This document shows positions 23,500-33,251 of a stretch of DNA of 50,586 nucleotides, one piece after another. The stretch's first letter is position 1. Each line of letters begins with the position of its first letter. The translations under genes were made by a program, and so were the position numbers. Below the pieces are notes generated by a model that saw only the letters and a list, made by a program, of their open reading frames with translations, did not search any database and was not told where the DNA came from. This DNA is from Ruminococcaceae bacterium UBA1741 (GTDB lineage Bacteria; Bacillota; Clostridia; Oscillospirales; Acutalibacteraceae): the NCBI GenBank assembly GCA_002315685.1, contig DCHX01000012.1:1-50586 (forward strand), given 5' to 3'.

Positions 23500-25704
23500 T
23501 TAGAACCTCTTTACGGTATCAAGTGCCGTATCGCTAATTCGCTTTGCAGTGTCGCCGTCCATCTTGTTACCGCTTTTCAAAATATTCACAAGCTCAATAT
23601 GATTGTTTTCAAAATCATTATACAGTTCCTTTTCAAACCCGTTCATATTCAAAATATCAATATTATCGGCAAGTCCGTTTGACACAACAAAGATCAAAAG
23701 TGCCTGTTTCCAGTCGTCAAGCGGTCTTAAAAGATTTTGCTTTAACGCCTCGGTCAAATGTTCGCCCGAATTAAGAGTTTTCTTGGTTTCATCATCAACA
23801 TCCGCGCCGAATTGCGTAAACTCGGCAAGCTCTCTGTACTGCGCAAGCTTTGTTCGAAGGTCGGAGGATACCTGCTTCATAATCTTAGTTTGAGCCGCAC
23901 CGCCGACACGGGAAACCGAAAGTCCGACATTTACGGCAGGGCGTTGTCCCGAATGGAAAAGCTCACTTTCAAGGAAGATTTGTCCGTCGGTAATTGAGAT
24001 TACATTAGTAGGAATGTATGAAGATATATCCCCTGCCTGTGTTTCTACAATAGGAAGTGCGGTAATAGAGCCACCGCCCAATTCGTCGGACAACTGTGCC
24101 GAGCGTTCAAGCAAACGGGAATGAAGATAGAAAATGTCGCCCGGGTATGCCTCTCTGCCCGACGGACGCTGTAACAAGAGCGAAAGCTCACGGTAGGCTA
24201 CGGCGTGCTTTGATAAATCGTCATAGATAATCAAAACATCCTTACCCTCATACATAAAATATTCAGCCATAGCGGTAGCCGAGAAAGGAGCAATATACTG
24301 CATAGAAGCAGAGTCGGAGGCGGTAGCCGCAACAATTACGGTGTAATCCATAGCGCCCTCGGCTTCAAGCTTCTCTTTAAGTCCCGAAAGGGTGGATTCC
24401 TTTTGACCGATACCTACATAAATACAAATAACATTCTTGCCTTTTTGATTTACGATAGTATCAACCGCAATAGCGGTTTTACCCGTTTGTCTGTCGCCGA
24501 TAATAAGCTCTCTTTGACCTTTACCGATAGGCACCATAGCATCAATAGCCTTAATGCCCGTATGCAGAGGTCGGCAAACTGCCTTTCGGTCGAGAATACT
24601 CGGAGATGCAAATTCGATAGGTCTTTTTTGGGTGTGCTCAATTCTTCCCCGCTCGTCAATAGGATTGCCGATAGCGTTTACAACACGGCCGAGCAAGGCT
24701 TCGCCTACGGGAACGGAGGCAATTTGTCCCATTCGTCTTACCTTTGAATAGCTTTCGATAAGCTCATATCTGCCGAAGATAACGCAACCTATTCTTTCCT
24801 TTTGAATGTCAAGCACCATTCCCCGTTCGCCACATTCAAACTCAACAATTTCGCCGTACATAATGTCGGCGACGCCATCCATCCAACAAATACCGTCAGA
24901 CACCGAAATTACACGGCCACGCTGGTAAAGAGAAATGTTGTCGCCGGTCTTTTTGATTTGATTTTCAATATATTCAATATAACTTTCAACAGTATCTTCT
25001 TCGGTTATTTGCCTGTTTTCCACACGCCTTGCGATAAGGTAAAGTTGTTCCTTAACGGTGCCGTCATAAACGGTATCTCCGATACGAAGGAACACTCCGC
25101 CTATAAGCTCTTTGTCAACATCAACCCTAAACGAAGTTTCTCCGCCTTGCGACTTTACCAACTCGTTTGTTGCCTTATCTACCTTATTTATAATGCTTTC
25201 GGATAACGGGTATGCCGAAACAAGCGTTACATACAACGCCTTATGTCGCTTTATATAGGATAGGTCGCCCGAAGTAAGCACGGTTTTTGATAAAATATCA
25301 TCAATAATTCTTTCGTTTCTAACTGCTTCCTTATCCTTAAAGCTGCCAAGCTCATATTCGTTTTTAACACACTCAAAAAACATCGAAAGTATTTCTTTTC
25401 TTTCTTTTTTAAGCTTTGAAATGTGCAAATCACGGCATTCAAGCTCCGCATAATTTTTAAGCTTTTTGATTTTTCGGTCTAATAATTGCTTTTCGTATTC
25501 CGCCTCGTCGTTGTTGTCCTCAACCGTAAAATCATCGTTCGGACTTTCCTTAAAGACAGGCAAAACAATGTTTTCGGCACTGTCAAGGTCTTTTTCTATT
25601 TTTATCCGCCTATCACGGAAAATAGAAATAATCTTTTTGCCGAAAAGCAAAACAATTATTAAAGCTAAAATCAAAAAGTTGATAATATAATAAATAATTT
25701 CCAT
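23500..25704 (-). CDS. atpA: ATP synthase b'-delta-alpha fusion protein
   Basis: A 734-residue single frame that joins three subunits. Residues 5-22 are a membrane helix followed by a charged helical segment, like a b-type stator subunit. Residues about 133-228 match the C-terminal domain of delta (YVTLVSAYPLSE, KELIGGVFLRIGD). Residues about 236-734 are a full alpha subunit with GDRQTGKT at 403-410 and SVSRVGGAAQTK. No separate atpH lies in the operon; the six-helix N-terminal domain of delta seems absent or reduced. I see no stop codon or internal start with a ribosome site at the delta-alpha junction (about 25000-25020). Its ATG follows the atpF stop by three bases with no Shine-Dalgarno, so it depends on coupling. 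Confidence 0.9.
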   Translation of the reverse strand: MEIIYYIINFLILALIIVLLFGKKIISIFRDRRIKIEKDLDSAENIVLPVFKESPNDDFTVEDNNDEAEYEKQLLDRKIKKLKNYAELECRDLHISKLKKERKEILSMFFECVKNEYELGSFKDKEAVRNERIIDDILSKTVLTSGDLSYIKRHKALYVTLVSAYPLSESIINKVDKATNELVKSQGGETSFRVDVDKELIGGVFLRIGDTVYDGTVKEQLYLIARRVENRQITEEDTVESYIEYIENQIKKTGDNISLYQRGRVISVSDGICWMDGVADIMYGEIVEFECGERGMVLDIQKERIGCVIFGRYELIESYSKVRRMGQIASVPVGEALLGRVVNAIGNPIDERGRIEHTQKRPIEFASPSILDRKAVCRPLHTGIKAIDAMVPIGKGQRELIIGDRQTGKTAIAVDTIVNQKGKNVICIYVGIGQKESTLSGLKEKLEAEGAMDYTVIVAATASDSASMQYIAPFSATAMAEYFMYEGKDVLIIYDDLSKHAVAYRELSLLLQRPSGREAYPGDIFYLHSRLLERSAQLSDELGGGSITALPIVETQAGDISSYIPTNVISITDGQIFLESELFHSGQRPAVNVGLSVSRVGGAAQTKIMKQVSSDLRTKLAQYRELAEFTQFGADVDDETKKTLNSGEHLTEALKQNLLRPLDDWKQALLIFVVSNGLADNIDILNMNGFEKELYNDFENNHIELVNILKSGNKMDGDTAKRISDTALDTVKRF

Positions 25705-25707
25705 AAA

Positions 25708-26127
25708 CTAATCAGTAAAAAGACGCTCTAAAAAAAGCTTAGCAACATTATCTACACCGCTCTTAGCCGTTTTTATTTCGATTTTTAATTCTTGTTCGAT
25801 TTTTGCTTGGTAGTCAGATACGGTTTTGTTGCGCTCAAATTTAGCGTCTTCAAGCAATCTTTTTCCCTCCAAACGCACCTTGTCGGCTTTGGCTTTTGCT
25901 TCGATTAAAGCATTTTGTTTGAGTTCTTCGTTTTTTGCGATTGACTGAATTCGCTTCTCTTCGAGAAGTTTTTCGGCATCGGCTACTTGTTTTTTTGCGC
26001 CTTCTATCTTTTCTTGCCTTTTATCCATAATGTCAAGAATAGGGTTAAAAAGCAGATATTTCAAAATAAAATACAGTGCAACAAAACAAATAACAGTCCA
26101 AATAACAACCGATATTTGAATGCTCAT
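25708..26127 (-). CDS. atpF: ATP synthase b subunit
   Basis: A 139-residue peripheral-stalk subunit with one N-terminal membrane helix (4-28) and a long charged coiled coil (33-125), the standard AtpF plan. With the membrane-anchored b'-like helix of the next gene it could form a heterodimeric b/b' stator. GAGGAAATAAT precedes its ATG. It ends three bases before the fusion gene starts. Confidence 0.9.
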   Translation of the reverse strand: MSIQISVVIWTVICFVALYFILKYLLFNPILDIMDKRQEKIEGAKKQVADAEKLLEEKRIQSIAKNEELKQNALIEAKAKADKVRLEGKRLLEDAKFERNKTVSDYQAKIEQELKIEIKTAKSGVDNVAKLFLERLFTD

Positions 26128-26139
26128 ATTATTTCCTCA

Positions 26140-26370
26140 TTAAATTTTCGCAATAAGTAAAAATGCGATAAGAAGTCCGTAAATTGTTAGTGCTTCCATC
26201 ATTGCAAGAGAGATGATAAGCGAGGAACGGATATCCTTTGCGGCATCGGGCTGACGGGCGATGCTCTCCATTGCCGCCTTTGCGGTAAGTCCCTGAGCAA
26301 AAGCCGGAAAAATTGTACTAACAGCAATGGAAATTGCTGCTGCGAGTGCGATAAGTCCTGATTGTGTCAT
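26140..26370 (-). CDS. atpE: ATP synthase c subunit
   Basis: A 76-residue proteolipid with two membrane helices joined by the polar loop ARQPDA, forming the rotor ring of Fo. The ion-binding Glu lies in helix 2 (MMEALTIYG). Helix 1 carries AQG at the position of the sodium-coordinating Gln, and the Tyr of helix 2 is also present. The residue after the Glu is Ala instead of Ser/Thr, so Na+ or H+ specificity is open. AAGGAG precedes its ATG. Confidence 0.92.
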   Translation of the reverse strand: MTQSGLIALAAAISIAVSTIFPAFAQGLTAKAAMESIARQPDAAKDIRSSLIISLAMMEALTIYGLLIAFLLIAKI

Positions 26371-26372
26371 AA

Positions 26373-27077
26373 TTATTTCTCCTTATTTCTTTTAATATCT
26401 TCTTCCTCGGTTTCGGTTACCTCATCAAGATAAATCGAAACGAGCATTGTGAACACGATTGCCTGTAAAGCACAAAACAAAATCGAAAGTGCCATCATAA
26501 TTACAGGTGCGCCGATAGGCAAAATTTCATACAGCTTTTCGGTAACGGTTTCTTCGCCGAATACATTACCGAACAAACGAAGGGATAATGACAGAGGCTT
26601 TACTATTTCATCTAAAAGTAAAAGCGGAAGCATAAAAAACATCGGGCTTACAAATCTTTTGAAATAGTTTTTTGCGCTATGCCGAAGTCCCGAATACTGC
26701 AAAAAGCAAAAGGCAACAACGCCAAGTCCTATTGTTACGGAAAATGAAGATGTCGGCGCTTTTATATATTCGGAAAGCCCCATTCCGGGTATCAGTCCCG
26801 AATAATTTGAAAATATGATAAACACGAAAAGCGAGGACAAGAAGCAAAAATATTTTCGTGCTTTTTCTTTTCCGAGTGCATCCGAAAAGAAATCCGTCAG
26901 GTAGTCTATTCCCGCTTCGACCATATTTTGAAGCTTGTTCGGTCTTTCTTTAAGGTTAAGCCTTATAACCAAACAAAGAGCCGTAATAAGCACTAAAACC
27001 GCCCACATTCCGACAACCTCGCCGGTAACATCCAAAACGCCGAAAAGCGAAAAGAGCACCTTTGATTTTTCACCCAT
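26373..27077 (-). CDS. atpB: ATP synthase a subunit
   Basis: A 234-residue membrane stator subunit with five or six hydrophobic segments. The essential Arg lies in SLSLRLFGNVFGEE, and YSGLIPG is the other family landmark. It forms the ion half-channels next to the c ring. Its start overlaps the end of the AtpI-like gene, with AAGGAGG upstream. Confidence 0.93.
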   Translation of the reverse strand: MGEKSKVLFSLFGVLDVTGEVVGMWAVLVLITALCLVIRLNLKERPNKLQNMVEAGIDYLTDFFSDALGKEKARKYFCFLSSLFVFIIFSNYSGLIPGMGLSEYIKAPTSSFSVTIGLGVVAFCFLQYSGLRHSAKNYFKRFVSPMFFMLPLLLLDEIVKPLSLSLRLFGNVFGEETVTEKLYEILPIGAPVIMMALSILFCALQAIVFTMLVSIYLDEVTETEEEDIKRNKEK

Positions 27078-27369
27078 TTTTATCCTCCTTTTTATCCTTT
27101 TTATTACTTAGCAACCTTGCGGTTAGGAAAAACGAAGGTAATGTAACACCAAGCGCACCGCCTATCAAAACGAAGGATATGTTAAGTTTAAGCTTCATAC
27201 TAATAAGGTAAAGCAGTACAAGATACGAAACACTGATAATTTGGCGCAACACCGATGCTACCACATAACTGTCGGGCTTTTTCTTGTAAAAATAATTTGA
27301 AATCATATAATTGGACAACGCCAACAAGCACCCTATAACAAAAGGAATAATAAAAAGTAATATTCTCAT
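27070..27369 (-). CDS. atpI: AtpI-like membrane protein
   Basis: A 99-residue protein with four hydrophobic segments and a lysine-rich C-terminus, placed directly before atpB. Size, topology and position fit ATP synthase subunit I, which assists c-ring assembly or magnesium uptake in some bacteria. Sequence motifs are weak, so the call rests mainly on context. Confidence 0.6.
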   Translation of the reverse strand: MRILLFIIPFVIGCLLALSNYMISNYFYKKKPDSYVVASVLRQIISVSYLVLLYLISMKLKLNISFVLIGGALGVTLPSFFLTARLLSNKKDKKEDKNG

Positions 27370-27400
27370 TATTTCATCTTCTTTTTATAAAAGTTTGTAA

Positions 27401-28648
27401 TCACTTAAACTGCGGGTCAATATCGAGAGTTATAAAATAATCCTCCATTGTTTGTGCCCTTCTTATAAGCTTTACTTCCTTATCTTTATTCATAAGAAGC
27501 TCGGCGCAACGCAATTTACCATTATAGTTATATCCCATTGCGTGTCCGTGGGCACCTGCATCGTGGATTACCAAATAATCGCCTATATCAACCTTCGGAA
27601 GCTTGCGGTCAACGGCAAATTTATCGTTGTTCTCGCAAAGTGAGCCTACAACATCAAATTTACCCACAAAGGGAGCATCCTCTTTACCTAAAACCGTAAT
27701 ATGATGATAAGAGCCGTACATTGCAGGGCGCATAAGGTCGCAACAGCTTGAATCAAGTCCGATATATTCCTTATAAATATGCTTATAATGTACGCAGGTG
27801 GAAACTAAATATCCGTAGGGACCTGTTATGTATCTACCCATTTCGGTATAAAGGGACAATTTCATTCCGTTGTCCTCTATCATTCGCTCGTAAACCTTGC
27901 GGACACCGTCGCCGATTTCAAAAATATCAACCGGTTGGGCATCGGGCTTATAGGGAATACCGATACCGCCCGACAAGTCAATAAACTCAACCGAAATATC
28001 GAAATCGTGTTTCATTTCAAGCACTAACTCAAAAAGTTCTTCGGCAAGGCGAGGATAATAGTCCTCTTCAAGACAACAGCTTGCAAGCATTGCGTGAATA
28101 CCGAAATGCTTAACACCCTTATCCTTTAAGGTCTTAAACGCCACCTTAATTTGCTCATAGGTCATACCGAATTTCGAGTCATAAAGATGTCCCATAATAT
28201 CGTTCGTGTTGCGGAATTTACCCGGATTATAACGGCAACACATTGTATCGGGCAACGGTCCTAACTTTTCCAAAAACTCAATATGAGTTAAGTCGTCAAG
28301 ATTTATTATAGCACCCGCATTTATAGCGATTTCGTATTCCCGTTTTGTAGTTTCGTTTGAAGAAAACATTATTTTTTTGCCCGTAATACCGCTTCTTTGT
28401 GCTAAAACGATTTCCGGCTCGGAGGCACAGTCGGCACCGCAGCCAAGCTCGTTAAGAAGTCTTAAAATTGACGGGTTAGGAAGTGCTTTTACCGCAAAAT
28501 ACTCGCAAAATCCCTCGTTCCAGGAAAACGCCTTGTATAAATCGGTAACACATTTTCTAATGCCCTCTTCGTCATAAATATAAAAGGGTGTAGGGTATGT
28601 ATTAGTCCATTTCTCTACATCGGCCTTTGTAAATGGCACCTTTTTCAT
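27401..28648 (-). CDS. lysA: Diaminopimelate decarboxylase
   Basis: A 415-residue PLP enzyme of the alanine-racemase-fold decarboxylases, making L-lysine from meso-diaminopimelate. FAVKALPNP near 49-57 carries the PLP lysine. Later come HAMLASC, DLSGGIGIPY, EMGRYITGPYG and GSLCENNDKF with the substrate-binding Cys. It follows dapF by 25 bases with AAGGAG, completing lysine synthesis from DAP. Confidence 0.92.
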   Translation of the reverse strand: MKKVPFTKADVEKWTNTYPTPFYIYDEEGIRKCVTDLYKAFSWNEGFCEYFAVKALPNPSILRLLNELGCGADCASEPEIVLAQRSGITGKKIMFSSNETTKREYEIAINAGAIINLDDLTHIEFLEKLGPLPDTMCCRYNPGKFRNTNDIMGHLYDSKFGMTYEQIKVAFKTLKDKGVKHFGIHAMLASCCLEEDYYPRLAEELFELVLEMKHDFDISVEFIDLSGGIGIPYKPDAQPVDIFEIGDGVRKVYERMIEDNGMKLSLYTEMGRYITGPYGYLVSTCVHYKHIYKEYIGLDSSCCDLMRPAMYGSYHHITVLGKEDAPFVGKFDVVGSLCENNDKFAVDRKLPKVDIGDYLVIHDAGAHGHAMGYNYNGKLRCAELLMNKDKEVKLIRRAQTMEDYFITLDIDPQFK

Positions 28649-28673
28649 AAAAAATCTCCTTTATAAGAATTTA

Positions 28674-29519
28674 TTATAAGTAGTAAACGCCGTCATAAAC
28701 AGTTTCGGCAGTTCCTTTCATATATACATTTCCGTCACTGCTGTAAATAATATAAAGCTTTCCGCCGAGCAAATTTACCTCTACCTCGGTGTCGATTTTG
28801 CACTTGTTGTTAAGCACCGACGCCACAACCACCGCACAAGCACCCGTACCGCAGGCAAAGGTTTCTCCGCTTCCCCGCTCGTAAACCCGCATATTAAGTG
28901 TTGTTTCGTCAACAACCTCAACAAACTCGGTATTTACTCTTTCGGGAAAAATCGGATTAGCTTCAAAAAAACTGCCGTCCTTTTCCAAATCAAGTGCCTT
29001 AATATTATCGCAAAAAATTACAGCGTGGGGATTGCCCATTGAAACGGCGGTTAAATGGTACTCTTTTCCGTTTATTATCGACGGCTCGTTTATCATTTTA
29101 TCGCCGTCAAAAATTACAGGTATCCTTGAAGGCTCCAATATAGGTCTGCCCATATTAACGGTTAGGGTTACGGCTTTACCGTTTTTTGCATCAACCTTAA
29201 TCTCCTTAATACCGCTTAAAGTTTCTATATTTAATACCTCTTTTTTTGCGATACCGCTGTCATAGACATATTTTGCAACACACCTAATACCGTTACCGCA
29301 CATCTTACCCTCGCTGCCGTCAATGTTAAACATTCGCATTTTACAGTCGGCAACATCAGACGGGCAAATAAGAATTACGCCGTCGGCACCTACGGAAAAT
29401 CTTCTTTTTGACATCAAAACCGCAAGTTGCTCGGGATTGTCGATTTCCTGCTTGAAGCAGTCTATATAAATATAGTCGTTTCCGAGTCCCTGCATCTTCG
29501 TAAACTTAATCTCTTTCAT
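28674..29519 (-). CDS. dapF: Diaminopimelate epimerase
   Basis: A 281-residue cofactor-independent epimerase that converts LL- to meso-diaminopimelate for peptidoglycan and lysine. The two catalytic cysteines lie in MCGNGIRC and ERGSGETFACGTGA. The N-terminus KMQGLGNDYIY is typical. It begins one base after the secA stop codon, so it is translationally coupled. Confidence 0.95.
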   Translation of the reverse strand: MKEIKFTKMQGLGNDYIYIDCFKQEIDNPEQLAVLMSKRRFSVGADGVILICPSDVADCKMRMFNIDGSEGKMCGNGIRCVAKYVYDSGIAKKEVLNIETLSGIKEIKVDAKNGKAVTLTVNMGRPILEPSRIPVIFDGDKMINEPSIINGKEYHLTAVSMGNPHAVIFCDNIKALDLEKDGSFFEANPIFPERVNTEFVEVVDETTLNMRVYERGSGETFACGTGACAVVVASVLNNKCKIDTEVEVNLLGGKLYIIYSSDGNVYMKGTAETVYDGVYYL

Positions 29520-29520
29520 A

Positions 29521-32253
29521 TCAGTCAGCTATATCCTTACCGCAACAACGCTTGTATTTTTTACCGCTACCGCACGGACAAAGCGCATTTTTACTTACAA
29601 CACCCTTGCCTCTGACGGTTGTCGGCTTTTCGCCCGTTCCCGTTTCTTCGGCAACCTTTTCACGCTTAACCTCTTGGTTTTGTCTAACCTCTACGGTCAT
29701 AACAAGCTTTGCGGTTTGCTCTCTTATCGCATCGGTCATAGCCGAGAACATATCGTAGCTTTCGTTTCTGTACTCAACAACGGGGTCGTGTTGACCGTAG
29801 GCACGAAGACCGATACCCTGCCTTAAATCGTCCATATTGTCAATATGGTCCATCCAGTTTGTATCAACCGAACGAAGTAGCATAGCCCTCTCGATTTGGC
29901 GCATAATTTCGCTTCCGAATCTTTCTTCTCTTGCCTCGTAGATTTCGGTTGCCATAGCCTTAATACTGTCGGCAACTTCATCGCAGGAGGTGTTTGCAAG
30001 TTCTTCGGTTGTAAACTCAATCTTTTCGGCATCGGGTATCCAAGAAGCGAAAAATTCACGAAGTCCGTTTAAGTCCCAATTATCGTGGACATCATCATCC
30101 GAAAGATAAATCTTGCAATACGACTCGATTGTATCGTTTATCATCTTGATAACCGTTTCTTTAATATCCTCGCCGTAAAGCACCTTATCTCTTTGCTCGT
30201 AAATAAGCTCTCTTTGCTTATTCATAACATCATCATACTGCAACACATTCTTACGAATAGCAAAGTTCATACCCTCTTTACGCTTTTGGGCATTTTCAAG
30301 GGTGCGTGAAAGCATATTAGCTTCAAGCGGTTGATTTTCGTCAACATTAAGAGTATCCATAATAGTAGCAATTCTCTCTCCGCCGTAAAGACGCATCATA
30401 TCGTCCTCTAACGAAATATAGAATTTTGTATTACCCGGGTCGCCCTGACGGCCTGCACGGCCGCGGAGCTGGTTATCAATACGGCGGGAGTCGTGTCTTT
30501 CGGTACCTATAATATAAAGTCCGCCCGACTCTTTAACCTTTTGTGCCTCGGGTGCAATTTCGTCCTTATACTTTTCGTAATACTTTTTATAGCTTTCACG
30601 AGCCGAAATAATATCGGGGTCTTGGGTTTCGGCAAAGCCCGTTGCCTCTAAAATCATTTCCTCGCTGAGTCCGTCGTGGCGAAGCTCGGCTTTTGCCAAG
30701 TATTCGGCATTACCGCCTAACATAATATCGGTACCGCGTCCTGCCATATTAGTAGCAATAGTAACGGCATAAGGCTTACCCGCTTGGGCAATAATCTCGG
30801 CTTCTTTTTCGTGGTGCTTTGCGTTAAGAACATTATGCTTAACACCCTTATTTTTAAGAAGCTTTGACAAAAGCTCGGATTTTTCAATGGTAACAGTACC
30901 CACAAGTACGGGCTGACCTTTTTCGTTACATTCGATAATCTTGTTGATTACGGCATCGAATTTTGCCTTTTCGGTTTTGTAAATTACATCATTTTCATCA
31001 ATTCTTGCAAGTGGCTTATTGGTAGGAATTTCAATTACATCAAGCTTATAAATCTCTTGGAATTCGGCTTCCTCAGTCATAGCGGTACCCGTCATACCCG
31101 AAAGCTTGTTGTATAGTCTGAAAAAGTTTTGGAATGTGATAGTAGCAAGTGTTTTAGACTCTTTTGCCACCTTAACGCCTTCCTTTGCTTCAATGGCTTG
31201 GTGAAGTCCCTCGTTATAGCGTCTTCCGAACATCAAACGTCCCGTAAATTCGTCAACAATTATAACCTCGCCGTCTTTTACAACATAATCGACATCACGC
31301 TTCATAATACCGTGGGCACGGATAGCCTGATTTATATGGTGTGCGATTTCAATATTCTCGCTGTCGTTAAGGTTATCAATAGAGAAATAGCTCTCCGCCT
31401 TTTTAACGCCCGAAGGAGTAAGGGTTGCGGTTTTTGCCTTTTCGTCAACAACATAATCGCCGTCATACTCGGCATCCTCGTCAGTAGCCTTATCGTCCAT
31501 TTCCTTAACCTTAACCATTTTAAGAGAAAGTGCGAATGAATTTGCCTTTGTATAAAGGTCGGTCGCCTTACTGCCCTGGCCTGAAATAATAAGAGGTGTA
31601 CGCGCCTCGTCAATTAAAATAGAGTCAACCTCATCGACAATCGCAAAATTATGTCCTCTTTGTACCTTGTCTTCCTTATAAATTACCATATTATCACGAA
31701 GGTAATCGAATCCAAGCTCGTTGTTGGTGCAGTAGGTTATATCGGCATTATAAGCCTCTCGCTTTTCATCTCTGTCCATTCCGTGAATTATAAGTCCGAC
31801 TTTAAGACCTAAAAATCTGTAAAGTTTGCCCATCCATTCGGAGTCGCGCTTTGCAAGATAATCGTTTACGGTAACGATATGAACACCGTTACCCGAAAGT
31901 GCATTAAGATATGCAGGTAAGGTAGCAACAAGCGTTTTACCTTCACCTGTTTTCATTTCGGAAATTCTGCCTTGATGAAGCACAATACCGCCTAAAACCT
32001 GAACGGGAAAGTGGCGCATTGAAAGCACACGGTCGCTCGCTTCCCTGCAAGTCGCAAATGCCTCGGGCAAAATATCGTCTAATGTTTCGCCCAAATTAAG
32101 TCTTTCCTTAAACTCGGCGGTTTTCGCCTTTAACTCATCATCCGTTAAGGATTTATATTCCTCCTCATACGATAAAACCTTATCTTTGAGCGGAATAATT
32201 CGTTTGATTTCACGCTCACTGTAATTTCCGAAAATGGCTTTAATAAGTCCCAT
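29521..32253 (-). CDS. secA: Preprotein translocase ATPase SecA
   Basis: A 910-residue motor for Sec protein export. Walker A is MKTGEGKTL, followed by VDEVDSILIDEARTPLIISG and GRAGRQGDPG. The C-terminus holds the zinc-binding SEC-C motif CPCGSGKKYKRCC. The start is the ATG at 32253 with GAGG upstream; five upstream codons are open but lack a site. It lies 16 bases after apbE. Confidence 0.97.
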   Translation of the reverse strand: MGLIKAIFGNYSEREIKRIIPLKDKVLSYEEEYKSLTDDELKAKTAEFKERLNLGETLDDILPEAFATCREASDRVLSMRHFPVQVLGGIVLHQGRISEMKTGEGKTLVATLPAYLNALSGNGVHIVTVNDYLAKRDSEWMGKLYRFLGLKVGLIIHGMDRDEKREAYNADITYCTNNELGFDYLRDNMVIYKEDKVQRGHNFAIVDEVDSILIDEARTPLIISGQGSKATDLYTKANSFALSLKMVKVKEMDDKATDEDAEYDGDYVVDEKAKTATLTPSGVKKAESYFSIDNLNDSENIEIAHHINQAIRAHGIMKRDVDYVVKDGEVIIVDEFTGRLMFGRRYNEGLHQAIEAKEGVKVAKESKTLATITFQNFFRLYNKLSGMTGTAMTEEAEFQEIYKLDVIEIPTNKPLARIDENDVIYKTEKAKFDAVINKIIECNEKGQPVLVGTVTIEKSELLSKLLKNKGVKHNVLNAKHHEKEAEIIAQAGKPYAVTIATNMAGRGTDIMLGGNAEYLAKAELRHDGLSEEMILEATGFAETQDPDIISARESYKKYYEKYKDEIAPEAQKVKESGGLYIIGTERHDSRRIDNQLRGRAGRQGDPGNTKFYISLEDDMMRLYGGERIATIMDTLNVDENQPLEANMLSRTLENAQKRKEGMNFAIRKNVLQYDDVMNKQRELIYEQRDKVLYGEDIKETVIKMINDTIESYCKIYLSDDDVHDNWDLNGLREFFASWIPDAEKIEFTTEELANTSCDEVADSIKAMATEIYEAREERFGSEIMRQIERAMLLRSVDTNWMDHIDNMDDLRQGIGLRAYGQHDPVVEYRNESYDMFSAMTDAIREQTAKLVMTVEVRQNQEVKREKVAEETGTGEKPTTVRGKGVVSKNALCPCGSGKKYKRCCGKDIAD

Positions 32254-32269
32254 AACTAAACCTCGCAAT

Positions 32270-33229
32270 TTATTTTAATGTAAAAGTATTATTTTTATAT
32301 TTAAGACCCGAAGTGTATGTTATATTCTCGTCTTTATCAATAAATACAGCTTCAACATCCTTTGTTTTCTCAATTAACCTTTCGGCATCGCTTTTGCCTT
32401 TAAGAATACAAACAGTCGCAAGTGCGTCGCAGTCAACCGAGCTTTCGCCGATAACCGTAGCGGAATAAAGGTCGGTTTCAACACCGTAGCCCGTGTTTTT
32501 ATCTAAGATATGATGATAAACGGTACCGTTTTTTTCGATATATCGTTGATAAATACCCGAGGTTACAACGGTTTTGTTTTTAACCCTTATTGCAGCCGAA
32601 ATGCCATCTGCCGTAAACGGCTTTCTTATACCGACATTTTTAAGCTCGTCCCCGAAGACAGTAACATTTCCGCCTAAATTTATTATTCCGCTTTCTATAT
32701 TTCTATCCTTAAAGAAATCAAGAAGCTTATCGGCAATATAGCCCTTTGCTATTCCGCCTAAATCAATTTGCTTTCCGCAAAGATTTACGGAATTTCCGTC
32801 AATTTTTATGCTTTCGTAGTCAACATTTTTAATAGCTTCCGCTATCTCTTTTTTATCGGGAAGTGCCGTGCCCTCAAAATCCCAAAGATTGCTTATAGGG
32901 CAAATTGTAATATCAAACGCACCGCCCGACAGCTTTCCGTAATAAAGCGAACGCTCAATTACCAAACGGGTATCGTCTGAAACAGACACAAACCCGTTTG
33001 TGTTATTAAGCCGTGCTACATCACTTGTGCTTACGGTCCTGCTGAAAATCTTTTCGTAAGACTCACAAAGCTTAAATGCCTCGTTTAAGGTTTCCTTATC
33101 GCACTCGGCATCAATAGTGGCAACCGTATTAAGCACAAACCGTGTTGAAGAATTTATTTCTTTTGCTCCTGCACAACCGCACAAGACCAAAAGCAAACAA
33201 GATAAACTAAAAGAAGTAACTTTTTTCAT
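32270..33229 (-). CDS. apbE: FAD:protein FMN transferase lipoprotein
   Basis: A 319-residue ApbE-family protein with a lipoprotein signal (LCGC, Cys19), so it acts outside the membrane. There it attaches FMN to Thr residues of partners such as Rnf/Nqr subunits or extracellular flavoproteins. Family motifs seen are FDITICPISNLWDF, IDLGGIAKGYIADK, GIINLGGNV and the C-terminal Asp-rich SSVDCDALATV. No flavinylation target lies in this window. Confidence 0.9.
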   Translation of the reverse strand: MKKVTSFSLSCLLLVLCGCAGAKEINSSTRFVLNTVATIDAECDKETLNEAFKLCESYEKIFSRTVSTSDVARLNNTNGFVSVSDDTRLVIERSLYYGKLSGGAFDITICPISNLWDFEGTALPDKKEIAEAIKNVDYESIKIDGNSVNLCGKQIDLGGIAKGYIADKLLDFFKDRNIESGIINLGGNVTVFGDELKNVGIRKPFTADGISAAIRVKNKTVVTSGIYQRYIEKNGTVYHHILDKNTGYGVETDLYSATVIGESSVDCDALATVCILKGKSDAERLIEKTKDVEAVFIDKDENITYTSGLKYKNNTFTLK

Positions 33230-33251
33230 TAAAGATACAAAACTCCGTAAC

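Noticed and set aside
23500..25704. Fusion caused by a simple frameshift error
   Set aside because: Delta and alpha parts are in the same frame with no stop, both are well formed, and the operon has no other atpH. It still deserves confirmation by independent sequence.
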